NCBI GenBank assembly: GCA_016210125.1
Contig: JACQUS010000047.1
Coordinates: forward strand, 1 to 14,614
DNA length: 14,614 nucleotides
Origin: Chloroflexota bacterium
Lineage (GTDB): Bacteria; Chloroflexota; UBA6077; FW602-bin22; JACQUS01
Direction of reading: 5' to 3'
Shown here piece after piece: positions 6,387 through 14,114 of the stretch; position 1 is the first letter of the stretch; each line of letters opens with the position of its first letter. The notes beneath the pieces are model-generated. The model saw only the letters and a program-made list of their open reading frames with translations. It made no database searches and had not been told where the DNA came from. The position numbers were made by a program, and so were the translations under genes.

Positions 6387-6441
6387 TAGCGTAACCGACC
6401 CGGGACTGACAGCTTCGGTCTGGATCGGGATCGGAGGAGAC

Positions 6442-8727
6442 GTGGACGCACACGTCGCGGCAGCGTCTGAGCCTGCGCCGCCTGGAGAGGACGAGCACCG
6501 CAGCGACGCCGAGGCGGCCAGCGCAACCCTCGCGAGCCTTCTTACGGCCGTGGCCGCCTACGGCGGGGCGGACGACGTGGCCCTGGTGCGCCGGGCGCAC
6601 GAGTTCGCCGAGATCGCCCACGCCGGGCAGGTCCGCCAGTCAGGCGAGCCCTACATCAGCCATCCCGTCCAGTCGGCCTTCATCCTCGCCGATCTGCACC
6701 TCGAGGCCACGGCCATCGCCGCCGCGCTGCTGCACGACGTACCGGAGGACACCGGCGTCAGCCTCGACGAGGTGCGCCGCGATTTCGGCGACGAGGTCGC
6801 TCGTCTCGTCGACGGCGTCACCAAGCTGGGCCGCCTCGAGCGCCAGAGCCGCGACGACGGCCGGCGCTACCAGGTCCTGCACACCGACGATGAGGCGGCC
6901 GCCGAGACCGTGCGCAAGATGTTCCTGGCTATGGCAGAGGACCTGCGCGTCGTGCTCATCAAGCTCGCCGACCGCCTCCACAACATGCGCACGCTCGACG
7001 CGCTGCCCGAGTTGCGGCGGCGCGCCATCGCCCAGGAGACGATGGAGATTTACGCCCCGCTCGCCGGCCGCCTCGGCATCTGGCAGATCAAGTGGCAGCT
7101 CGAGGACCTGGCCTTCCGCCACTTGGAGCCGGAGCGCTACCGCGAGATCGCCGCCCTGCTCCAGGGCCGACGCGGCCAGCGCGAGCTCTACATCGCGCGC
7201 GTCATCGCCGCGCTGCACGAGGAGCTGGCCAAGGCGGGCGTCCGGGCGGTGGTGAGTGGGCGGCCGAAGCATATCTTCAGCATCGCGCGCAAGATGCAGC
7301 GCCGCGGCGTCGACTTCCATCAGATTTACGATCTGCTGGCGGTGCGCGTCTTGGTCGACGAGGTGGCCGACTGCTACCACGCTCTGGGGGTCATCCACAC
7401 GCTCTGGCGGCCTATCCCTGGGCAGTTCGACGACTACATCGCTATGCCCAAGGAGAGCATGTACCAGTCGCTGCACACGACGATGATCGGCCCGGAGGGC
7501 CAGCGCGTCGAGCTGCAGATCCGCACGCACGATATGCACCGCACGGCCGAGTACGGCGTTGCCGCACACTGGCGCTACAAAGAGGGCGGCAAGCGCGACG
7601 TGCGCTTCGAGGAGAAGATCGCTTGGCTGCGCCAGCTCATCGGCTGGCAAAAAGAGCTGGCCGGGGCGCACGAGTTCGTCGAGTCGCTGAAGACCGACAT
7701 CTTCCGCGACCAGGTCTTCGTCTTCACGCCGCGCGGCGAGGTGAAGGAGCTGCCGGCCGGGGCCACGCCGATCGACTTCGCCTACCGCGTGCACACCGAG
7801 GTCGGCCACCGCTGCATCGGCGCCAAGGCGAACGGCCGGCTCGTGCCCCTCGACACCCCGCTGCGCACGGGCGACATCGTCGAGATCCTCACCGCCAAGG
7901 GCGCCAAAGGGCCGAGCCGCGACTGGCTCACCCTCAGCCTCGGCTACGTCAAGACGGCCAACGCGCGCGACAAGATTCGCCAGTGGTTCCGCCGCCAGCA
8001 GCGCGACGAAAACGTCGTCCGCGGGCGCGAGCTGCTGGAGCGCGAGCTGCTGCGGCTGGGCCTCCAGGACGAGCGGCCCGATGAGATCGCCAAGTTCTTC
8101 AAGTTCGAGAAGGTCGAGGACCTGTACCTGGCGCTGGGCTGCGGCGACCTCAGCACGCACCAGATCGCGCAGCGCGTCGCCCAGCGCCAGGAACAGCCGG
8201 CCCTGCCCGAGGCGGCGGCGCCGACCCCGCAGGCGATGACCGTCAGCGGCATCACGGTCATGGGCGTGGGCGACATGCTAACGCGGTTGGCGCGTTGCTG
8301 CAGCCCCGTGCCCGGCGACGAGATCGTCGGCTACATCACCCGTGGCCGCGGCGTGAGCGTCCACCGCGCCACCTGCCCAAGCGTGATGGGCGAGGACGAG
8401 CGCGAGCGGCTGGTCCCGGTCGAGTGGGGGCGCTCGGCCGAGCAGGTCTACCCCGTCACGCTGCGCATCGAGGCGCTCGACCGCGTCGGCCTGCTCCGCG
8501 ACGTCGCCGGCGTCGTCGCCGAGGAGCGGCTGAGCATGAGCGCGGTGAACACGAACGTCCTGCCTGACACCACCGCCCTCATCCAGGTGAGCATCGCCGT
8601 GCCGGGCATCGAGCGGCTGAGCCGGCTTATCGGCAAGATCGAGGGCATCAAGAACGTCTACAGCGTTACGCGCGAGCTAAGCCGCGGCGACGCCACCCGC
8701 CGCGACGGAGCCGTCCGCGCGCCCTAG
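6442..8727 (+). CDS. rel: Bifunctional (p)ppGpp synthetase/hydrolase, Rel/SpoT family
   Basis: 761 residues, typical of long RSH enzymes of the stringent response. The HD hydrolase domain (about 55-205) keeps H74, the H98-D99 pair in LLHDVPEDT, E102-D103 and D177 in LADRLHNMRT, so hydrolysis should be active. The synthetase domain (about 255-380) has GRPKHIFSIARKMQRR, YDLLAVRV, DYIAMPKESMYQSLHTTM and VELQIRT with the catalytic glutamate E357. The loop reads PKESMYQSLH instead of the common PKPNGYQSLH. The TGS domain is at about 420-485, the conserved cysteine region is around MLTRLARCCSPVPGDEIVGY and HRATCP (612-647), and an ACT domain follows at 672-745. GTG start with GGAGGAG eight bases ahead. 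It ends convergently with the selenoprotein gene. Confidence 0.95.
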   Translation: MDAHVAAASEPAPPGEDEHRSDAEAASATLASLLTAVAAYGGADDVALVRRAHEFAEIAHAGQVRQSGEPYISHPVQSAFILADLHLEATAIAAALLHDVPEDTGVSLDEVRRDFGDEVARLVDGVTKLGRLERQSRDDGRRYQVLHTDDEAAAETVRKMFLAMAEDLRVVLIKLADRLHNMRTLDALPELRRRAIAQETMEIYAPLAGRLGIWQIKWQLEDLAFRHLEPERYREIAALLQGRRGQRELYIARVIAALHEELAKAGVRAVVSGRPKHIFSIARKMQRRGVDFHQIYDLLAVRVLVDEVADCYHALGVIHTLWRPIPGQFDDYIAMPKESMYQSLHTTMIGPEGQRVELQIRTHDMHRTAEYGVAAHWRYKEGGKRDVRFEEKIAWLRQLIGWQKELAGAHEFVESLKTDIFRDQVFVFTPRGEVKELPAGATPIDFAYRVHTEVGHRCIGAKANGRLVPLDTPLRTGDIVEILTAKGAKGPSRDWLTLSLGYVKTANARDKIRQWFRRQQRDENVVRGRELLERELLRLGLQDERPDEIAKFFKFEKVEDLYLALGCGDLSTHQIAQRVAQRQEQPALPEAAAPTPQAMTVSGITVMGVGDMLTRLARCCSPVPGDEIVGYITRGRGVSVHRATCPSVMGEDERERLVPVEWGRSAEQVYPVTLRIEALDRVGLLRDVAGVVAEERLSMSAVNTNVLPDTTALIQVSIAVPGIERLSRLIGKIEGIKNVYSVTRELSRGDATRRDGAVRAP

Positions 8728-8972
8728 CGCGCCCGCTCACGTACTGCCTTGACGATCTCCTCCGGCTCTGCGAAGCGCATCTCCAAGAGCTTCGAGAAGA
8801 CCTCCTCGCCATCGACGCGCACGTCGAACACGCCGCCGTCGCCCGGAATCAGCGTCAGCGACTTGATGTACGGCGAGAGCGGCTCAAGGATGGCGGCGAC
8901 CAAACTGGCCGCCTGTGGCTCGTAGTTTCAAACGGCGCAGTACTCGATCTCCACGGCCACCGGCTTGGCCAC
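8724..8972 (-). CDS. SelW/Rdx-family selenoprotein with in-frame TGA (CxxU)
   Basis: 82 residues if the TGA at 8928-8930 is read as selenocysteine. The start is GTG at 8972 with GGAGG six bases ahead. The protein opens MAKPVAVEIEYCAV, has U at residue 15, then continues NYEPQAASLVAAILEPLSPY and, further on, GVFDVRVDGEEVFSKLLEMR and FAEPEEIVKAV. C12-A-V-U15 after a first beta strand, then G-x-F-x-V and VDG-x-x-VFSK, is the thioredoxin-like Rdx/SelW/SelT fold, whose active site is CxxC or CxxU. The coding pattern continues unbroken after the TGA to TAG at 8724-8726. A SECIS-like hairpin follows the TGA. Family members are thought to be thiol or selenol redox proteins. Read without recoding, the gene appears only as a 14-residue fragment. 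Confidence 0.88.
8892..8913 (-). promoter_or_regulatory. Candidate bacterial SECIS element
   Basis: On the minus strand GGCGGC and GCCGCC form a perfect 6-bp stem, topped by a C-G pair with a two-base bulge and the loop AGTTTG. The loop starts 22 bases after the TGA and has G as its second base. That agrees with the known bacterial SECIS pattern: a small apical loop with a G among its first two bases, about 16-37 bases after the UGA. It lies in the reading frame, as bacterial SECIS elements do. Confidence 0.7.
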
Positions 8973-9012
8973 CGATCCCCTCCGCTGGGAGCGTGCTCTC
9001 CTGGCTGTCCTT

Positions 9013-9041
9013 AAGATAGCCGATGACTGCCACCACTGCAA
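9013..9041 (-). promoter_or_regulatory. Promoter of the selenoprotein gene
   Basis: On the minus strand TTGCAG (plus 9036-9041), 17 bases, TATCTT (plus 9013-9018). The predicted leader is about 35 bases to the GTG at 8972, with a strong Shine-Dalgarno site. It is the same promoter architecture as for rel and the zinc-ribbon gene. Confidence 0.6.
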
Positions 9042-9413
9042 CTCGGCAGGGCCTCCGTCGCGCACCCCATCGCCCCGCCGATGGTCAACCGTGGACGCCG
9101 CGCACGGCATCAGGCGGGTGTGCAGTCCGCCTACGACTACGACACCTCGTCACCAGAGGCCCCACGGCTCGTCGCGGCTGAGATCGTCGAGAGGTGGCAG
9201 GCTGTGCTACGCCGCCTTGACTCCAGCGAGCCAACGGTGGCAACGGGTGACGATCAACGACTTCGACCGGATGCGGCTCAAGCCGCTGCGGGAGCAACCG
9301 CATCAGCAGCATCTAGAACGGCGCAGGAACGCCGGGACCACCTCCCGCTCGTAACAGCAGCGGCTGCCGGGTGAGCCGTGGCGCCGACACATCGACAGGA
9401 AACTGAGGGGTTT
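9042..9413. other. Region without an intact gene
   Basis: Between the selenoprotein promoter and the secreted-protein leader there is no complete gene. Three overlapping frames are open for 60-130 codons, but none has a Shine-Dalgarno site with a recognised fold. The only hint of content is the possible recombinase remnant. Confidence 0.45.
9081..9374 (+). pseudogene. Possible remnant of a serine recombinase C-terminal region
   Basis: The frame reads RRARHQAGVQSAYDYDTSSP followed by EAPRLVAAEIVERWQAVLRR. This resembles the helical linker in the C-terminal part of large serine recombinases, where a stretch like RA-R-YD-V-PENRLVA-ELERRWE-AL recurs. Only this segment of about 45 residues matches; neither the catalytic domain nor the zinc ribbon is seen, and the rest of the frame is low complexity. 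If right, it marks a decayed mobile element; the resemblance is from memory and weak. Confidence 0.3.
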
Positions 9414-9430
9414 CACCATTGACAATGGTG
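9414..9430. promoter_or_regulatory. 17-bp palindrome covering a TTGACA box
   Basis: CACCATTG-A-CAATGGTG is an inverted repeat with perfect 8-bp arms around one central base. It contains TTGACA at 9419-9424, a consensus -35, with a poor -10 candidate (TAGGCG, 9441-9446) 16 bases on. Its position 135 bp ahead of the secreted-protein ATG suggests an operator on that promoter. Confidence 0.45.
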
Positions 9431-9565
9431 CTACGATGGCTAGGCGTGCAATCCTGCCTGCGCTCGGACTGCCGCTTGCTAGCGCATGCTATCAGGCGAC
9501 TTGCGGCGCCGCTTCGCTCGCCAGAGTGCCACGAAGCGCTGGAGTCAGCCGGCGGGGGGAGAACG

Positions 9566-10717
9566 ATGCGCCTCGGAGCCTTGGTGCTGCTCGGTTTGGC
9601 CGCTACTGCCATGGCCTTTCTTCAAAGCGTACCCATGCCCACGGTGTCTGCCCATGGCCCCACCGTCACCGTCATCCCGTTCCAGGCCACCGGATACAAG
9701 TACAAGGTTGTGGCCTGGGGTGCCGAGTCGGGTTTCCAACAGCCTGCCTATAACGATGCCAGTTTTTCCACGGGCAACGCGGCGTTCGGTACCACGTTTG
9801 GCTGCGCGTTTAATACCAATGGGTCGGTCAAGACCACTTGGCCTCCCAATACGGACCTCCTCCTCAGGAAGCAGTTTACTCTTCCACCCGGGGCTCATAG
9901 TCTGCGGGTTCAGGGAACTGTCGATAACGACGCCACGGTGTATATCAACGGACAGCTCATCGGATCGGTGCAGTCAGGGTTCTGCCTCACGTCCAACATC
10001 GACTTCACGGCGCCAGATAGCCTGCTGATAGCTGGCACCAATCTCCTAGCCATTCGTGGCCATGACTATGGCGGGGCCACCTATCTGGACGTGCAGGTGT
10101 CGGTGCACGTCGACGCCACGGCGCCCACCATCACTGCCAGCGCCAAGAAGGCCGACGGCAGCACCTATATCGCAGGCACCTGGACCAACCAGAGCGTGAC
10201 GGTCGCCTTCACCTGTACCGACAGCGGCTCCGGTGTGGCGAGCGTGACGGACCCGATAACCGTGAGCACGGAGGGGGTGACCTCCTCTGTCAGCGGCACC
10301 TGCACGGACAACGCGGGGAACAGTGCCAGCGCGTCCTTTGGCCCCATCAAGATCGACAAGACCTCGCCTGCCCTCACCGTGAGCTGCAGCCCCAATCGCC
10401 TGTGGCCACCCAACCACAAGCTGCGGGACGTCACCGCCGCACCCAACGCCAGCGACTCCCTTTCCGGGATTGCGGCGACGGTGTTGACCTCGGTGACCAG
10501 CAACGAGCCCGACGACGGGTTGGGAGACGGTGACACAGCCGGGGATATTGCCGGTTGGAGCATCGGCACCCCAGACACGGCCGGACAGCTCCGCGCCGAG
10601 CGCTCCGGCACCGGGACCGGCCGCGTGTACACCCTGGCCTATACGACCACCGATAATGCCGGTAACTCCACGTCAGCATCCTGCACGGTGACGGTACCCC
10701 GCGACCAGCGGGGGTAA
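9566..10717 (+). CDS. Secreted jelly-roll and Ig-like domain protein
   Basis: 383 residues from ATG at 9566, which has GGGGGGAG ahead and begins a signal peptide (MRLGALVLLGLAATAMAFLQ, cut probably near TVSA-HG at 29). An in-frame ATG 49 codons upstream was rejected because it would bury that peptide. Residues 90-183 look like a beta-sandwich of the galactose-binding or jelly-roll kind (LLLRKQFTLPPGAHSLRVQG ... TVYINGQLIG ... NLLAIRGHDYGGATYLDVQV). Residues 184-264 form an Ig-like repeat ending in GTCTDNAGNSASA. Residues 265-378 carry LWPPNHKL, SVTSNEPDDGLGDGDTAGDI and ERSGTGTGRVYTLAYTTTDN, known from HYR-like extracellular proteins. No sortase signal or membrane anchor is seen, so it is probably released. 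GC content is lower and codon use more mixed than in the neighbours. Confidence 0.82.
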   Translation: MRLGALVLLGLAATAMAFLQSVPMPTVSAHGPTVTVIPFQATGYKYKVVAWGAESGFQQPAYNDASFSTGNAAFGTTFGCAFNTNGSVKTTWPPNTDLLLRKQFTLPPGAHSLRVQGTVDNDATVYINGQLIGSVQSGFCLTSNIDFTAPDSLLIAGTNLLAIRGHDYGGATYLDVQVSVHVDATAPTITASAKKADGSTYIAGTWTNQSVTVAFTCTDSGSGVASVTDPITVSTEGVTSSVSGTCTDNAGNSASASFGPIKIDKTSPALTVSCSPNRLWPPNHKLRDVTAAPNASDSLSGIAATVLTSVTSNEPDDGLGDGDTAGDIAGWSIGTPDTAGQLRAERSGTGTGRVYTLAYTTTDNAGNSTSASCTVTVPRDQRG

Positions 10718-10733
10718 CCGTCTCTCGTCCGGG

Positions 10734-10770
10734 GCGCAAGAGGGCTGCCGAGATGACCGCCCTCTTGCGC
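10734..10770 (+). terminator. Strong 12-bp hairpin after the secreted-protein gene
   Basis: GCGCAAGAGGGC and GCCCTCTTGCGC are perfectly complementary, with a 13-base loop, 17 bases after the stop. No T tract follows, but the stem is the most stable intergenic hairpin in the window and most likely ends transcription. Confidence 0.65.
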
Positions 10771-10937
10771 TACGTGCCGCTCTAACACTCTGCCCGCTTC
10801 ATGGCTTGCGCGCGGCCGCCCTCGTGCGCCACACGCAGCGTGCACGAACGTCGCCCTGGCCGGCGCGCGACCCCCGAGGGGCTCCCCAAAGGGAGGCGAA
10901 GCCCCCCTTAGATTCCCCCCATACCCAGGCCGCGCGG

Positions 10938-10967
10938 TTGCCACCCGCCGCGCGCGCGTGGTACTGT
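10938..10967 (+). promoter_or_regulatory. Possible promoter of the Wzy_C-TPR gene
   Basis: TTGCCA (10938-10943), 18 bases, TACTGT (10962-10967), leaving a leader of about 12 bases before the ATG at 10986. The GC-rich spacer is mostly CG repeats. Further upstream, 10870-10925 holds C-rich and G-rich blocks able to pair (GCTCCC/GGGAGGC). Confidence 0.4.
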
Positions 10968-10985
10968 CGCCGCAGGGGAAGCGGC

Positions 10986-13900
10986 ATGAGCCGGCTGGGT
11001 GCCTTCTGCGGGCAGGTTCTCGAGGCCGGGTGGCTGGCGATCATCGTCGTCGCCCCGGTCTACTTCAACGTCTACACCTCGCGGGTCTTTGAGCCGGACA
11101 AGGCGACGCTCCTGCGCAACCTCAGCGTCGTGCTGGCCGTCGTCTGGCTGCTGTGGTGGCTCGAGGCGCGCGCCGCCAGCGGGGCCAACGCAGCGCCGCT
11201 CGGCAAGCGCCTGCGGGCCGCGACGCAGGCCAACCCGCTGCTCCTGCCGGCAGCCCTGGTGCTCGCCGCGAACGTGCTGGCCAACCTGTTCTCGGTCGTG
11301 CCGCAGATCAGCCTGTGGGGCTCGTACTTGCGCCTCCAGGGGCTGCTCACCACGCTCTGCTACCTCCTGGTGTTCGCCGTCATCGCCGCGCACATGCGGC
11401 GCGAGGAGCAGGCGCAGCGCTTCATGACCGTCGGCATCCTCGTCAGCGTGCCGGTGGGCCTCTACGGCATGATGCAGCGCTTCAGGCTCGACCCGCTCCT
11501 CTGGGGCCAGGACGTCTCGCAGCGCGTGACCTCGAGCCTGGGCAACCCGATCTTTCTGAGCGCCTTCATGCTCCTGGTCACCCCGCTGGTCGTCGCGCGG
11601 CTGGCCCAGGCCGTCGCCGCGCTGCGCACAGCCCCGGCGCGGCCGCTCGCCGTCGAGGGGCCGGAGGTCGCCCGCCTGGCCGGGCTGGTGCTGGCGCAGA
11701 ACGCTGGCCTCTTCCTCGTCGCCAAGCTGACGGCCCCGGGCAACGCCCACTTCTGGGCCTACACGCCGATGCTGGGCTTCTTTCTGCTGCTCCTGCCGTT
11801 CATCCGCGCCCCGCAGCCGGGCAAGCTGCTCGTCGGCGCCCAGATCGTGGGCTACAGCCTGGTGCTGCTCGTGCACCTCGTCACGGCAGTTCTCTCACAG
11901 AGCCGCGGCCCCTGGCTCGGTCTGCTCGCCGGCGTGGCGCTGGTGGTGCTGGTGCTCGCGGTGCGCGGCGCGCCGCGGGTCGTCCGCGTCGGGCTCTTCG
12001 CCATGGTGCTCGCAGCGCTGCTGGCGCTCGTCGGGATGAACGTGCCGGGCACGCCGCTGGAGGGCCTGAAGCACATCCCGCAGGTTGGCCGCCTGGCCAA
12101 CCTCGGCGAGACCGAGACGGGCAGCGGCCGCGTGCGCTTGCTCGTCTGGCGCGCCAGTGCCGAGCTGCTCGGAGAGCGCCCGCCGGCAGGGCCGGCGCCG
12201 GACGGCTTCAGCGCGCTGCGGCCGCTCGTTGGCTACGGACCCGAGAGCTTCTACTTTACGTTCACCAAGGTCTTCCCGCCCGAGCTGTGGCTCTGGGAGG
12301 GCTACAGCTCGACACCCGACCGCGCGCACAACGAGATCATCGACCAGCTTGCCATGCAGGGCGCACTGGGACTGCTGAGCTGGCTGCTGGTGATGCACGT
12401 CGGGCTGCTGCTGGCCCTACGGATGCTCGGCCTCGTGCCGGCCGGGCGACTCTGGCCACTGCTGGTCCTGCTGACCGGCGTCTTCGGCGTCGGCCTGGCC
12501 GTCGTGCGCGGGCTGCTGCGCGGCGGGCGCGGCGGGGCTACCATGCCGCTAGAGCGCTACGTCCTGATCGTCGGCCTGCTGGCGGCGCTGGTCGGCCACT
12601 TCGTCGAGGTGCAGATCGGCATCGCCATCGTCGCTACGCGCACCTACGCCTGGGCCATGCTGGGGGTGCTGGCCGCGCTGTGGCAGATGGAGCAGCAGCC
12701 GCGCCCCACGCCAGACGTCGCCACGGCCAGCGCGGCCGCTGCGCCGCGCTCCACCGCGGCGACGGCGGCGCGCGGGCGGCGAGCAGCGCGGACGGCTGCG
12801 GAGGTTGGGCCGCTGCGTGGCCGCCCGTGGTGGCTCGTGCTGGCCTATGGCGGCCTAGTCTTCGTCGAGCTGCTGCTGCTGCGCGCTGCGCTGCGCAGCG
12901 ACGTCGCCGGCGCGGCGCTCCTGCTCGGGCAGGTGCTCCTCCTCGGCGCGGTCGGCCTAACGGGATTGCTGCTGGGCTCGCCGAGCGGGGGGCCGGCCTG
13001 GCGCGCGCGGCTCTGGCCGGGCGTCGTCGGCGCCGCGGTGGCGCTGTGGATCATCGTTGGCAACACGACCCTCGTCGCTGCCGACGCCGTCTACAAGGAA
13101 GCCCAGGCCTACGTCGACGCGCACCGGGCCATCGAGGCGCTGCCGACGCTTCAGCGGGCAGCCCAAATGGCCCCCCGCGAGGACTACTTCTACCTGCGAC
13201 TCGGCGGCGCGTTCCTCGAGATGGCGCAGACCGCGCCGGTCGGGCGCACCGAGCCGCCGCCGTTCCGCGACCTCGACGATATCCTGGCGCTCGACGTGGC
13301 CAAGGTGCGTGCTTTCAAGCGCGACGACCACTTCCGCGCCAGCGAGATCGTTCTCCAGCAAGCCCTGCGCCTATCGCCGCTCAACACCGACCACTACGCC
13401 AACCTCGGCCGGCTCTACTTCGCCTGGGGCGTCCTCAGCCAGCCGGCGCATCTACCGCAGTCGATCGAGTATTTCGAGCGCGCGACGCAGCAGAGCCCGC
13501 GTGCGCCGCAGCTCCTTCTGGAGCTGGCCCGGGCACAGGTCGCCGCGAAGCAGTACGACCGCGCCGCCGCGAGTCTCGCCCACGCACAGCGCGTCATGCC
13601 AGGCTGGCGGCCCGACGCATCGCTGGCCGGGGACATCGAGCTGGCGCGGGGCAACGTGCGCGCGGCCCTGGCGGCCTACGCGCCCGCCTTCGCCAGCGTC
13701 CCCCCGCCACCGGCGCTGCTCGACGGCCAGGTCGACGCGCGGCTGGAGGCCATCGTCGGCGCCGGGCTCAGCGATGAGGCGATCGCCGCGCTGGTGCGCG
13801 CACGCGACGACCCACAGCGCACAGCGCTGGACGCGCAGAGGCGGGCGCAGAGCGACTACGCCATCAACGTCGCGCTGGGCTTCCTCTACTACCGCGCCAA

Positions 13901-14105
13901 GCGCCTGCCGGAGGCCGCGACGGCCTTCGAGGCAGCCATCCGCGCGCAGCCCGAGCAATGGCTGATCCACCGCAATCTCGGGCTGGTCTACTACGAGCTC
14001 GGACAGCGCAGCCGCGCGCTGGCGGCGTTCCAGCAGGCTCAGCGCTTCGCGCCGCGCACCGAAGCCGCCGGCCTCCAAGACCTCATCGCCCAAGCCCAAC
14101 GCTGA
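10986..14105 (+). CDS. O-antigen ligase-like (Wzy_C) membrane protein with C-terminal TPRs
   Basis: 1039 residues from ATG at 10986, with AGGGGAAG ahead; a 60-codon upstream extension of the frame is low-complexity. The first ~565 residues form about a dozen membrane helices. The Wzy_C/WaaL hallmarks are present: LSQSRGPWLG with R307, the long periplasmic loop with GYGPESFYFTFTKVFPPELW, and DRAHNEIIDQLAMQGALG with H448, equivalent to the essential histidine of O-antigen ligases. A cytoplasmic alanine/arginine-rich linker (about 573-616) precedes more helices (617-700). Residues ~703-1039 are tetratricopeptide repeats (for example ALGFLYYRAKRLPEAATAFE and HRNLGLVYYELGQRSRALAA). The family transfers lipid-linked glycans to lipid or protein acceptors. 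Its target is unknown; flagellin next door is one candidate. Confidence 0.85.
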   Translation: MSRLGAFCGQVLEAGWLAIIVVAPVYFNVYTSRVFEPDKATLLRNLSVVLAVVWLLWWLEARAASGANAAPLGKRLRAATQANPLLLPAALVLAANVLANLFSVVPQISLWGSYLRLQGLLTTLCYLLVFAVIAAHMRREEQAQRFMTVGILVSVPVGLYGMMQRFRLDPLLWGQDVSQRVTSSLGNPIFLSAFMLLVTPLVVARLAQAVAALRTAPARPLAVEGPEVARLAGLVLAQNAGLFLVAKLTAPGNAHFWAYTPMLGFFLLLLPFIRAPQPGKLLVGAQIVGYSLVLLVHLVTAVLSQSRGPWLGLLAGVALVVLVLAVRGAPRVVRVGLFAMVLAALLALVGMNVPGTPLEGLKHIPQVGRLANLGETETGSGRVRLLVWRASAELLGERPPAGPAPDGFSALRPLVGYGPESFYFTFTKVFPPELWLWEGYSSTPDRAHNEIIDQLAMQGALGLLSWLLVMHVGLLLALRMLGLVPAGRLWPLLVLLTGVFGVGLAVVRGLLRGGRGGATMPLERYVLIVGLLAALVGHFVEVQIGIAIVATRTYAWAMLGVLAALWQMEQQPRPTPDVATASAAAAPRSTAATAARGRRAARTAAEVGPLRGRPWWLVLAYGGLVFVELLLLRAALRSDVAGAALLLGQVLLLGAVGLTGLLLGSPSGGPAWRARLWPGVVGAAVALWIIVGNTTLVAADAVYKEAQAYVDAHRAIEALPTLQRAAQMAPREDYFYLRLGGAFLEMAQTAPVGRTEPPPFRDLDDILALDVAKVRAFKRDDHFRASEIVLQQALRLSPLNTDHYANLGRLYFAWGVLSQPAHLPQSIEYFERATQQSPRAPQLLLELARAQVAAKQYDRAAASLAHAQRVMPGWRPDASLAGDIELARGNVRAALAAYAPAFASVPPPPALLDGQVDARLEAIVGAGLSDEAIAALVRARDDPQRTALDAQRRAQSDYAINVALGFLYYRAKRLPEAATAFEAAIRAQPEQWLIHRNLGLVYYELGQRSRALAAFQQAQRFAPRTEAAGLQDLIAQAQR

Positions 14106-14114
14106 GGCCGCGGA

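Noticed and set aside
6640..8160. Long open frame (506 codons) on the minus strand
   Set aside because: Antisense to rel, with no family motif and no Shine-Dalgarno site; it is a codon-bias shadow.
8928..8930. TGA as a sequencing error or pseudogene mutation
   Set aside because: It falls exactly on the redox position that is U in known family members, the frame after it is intact and a SECIS-like hairpin follows; this remains the main alternative.
8928..9110. 60-codon minus-strand ORF ending at the TGA
   Set aside because: Its first 46 codons are leader sequence. The true gene starts at the GTG at 8972 and reads through the TGA.
9436..9753. ORF beginning MARRAILPALGLPLASAC, resembling a lipoprotein signal with LASAC
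   Set aside because: There is no Shine-Dalgarno site, the rest is non-family sequence and it overlaps the signal peptide of the secreted-protein gene in another frame.
11153..13777. 874-codon open frame in another plus-strand frame
   Set aside because: It overlaps the Wzy_C-TPR gene and is extremely arginine- and alanine-rich; the real frame has membrane helices and TPRs.
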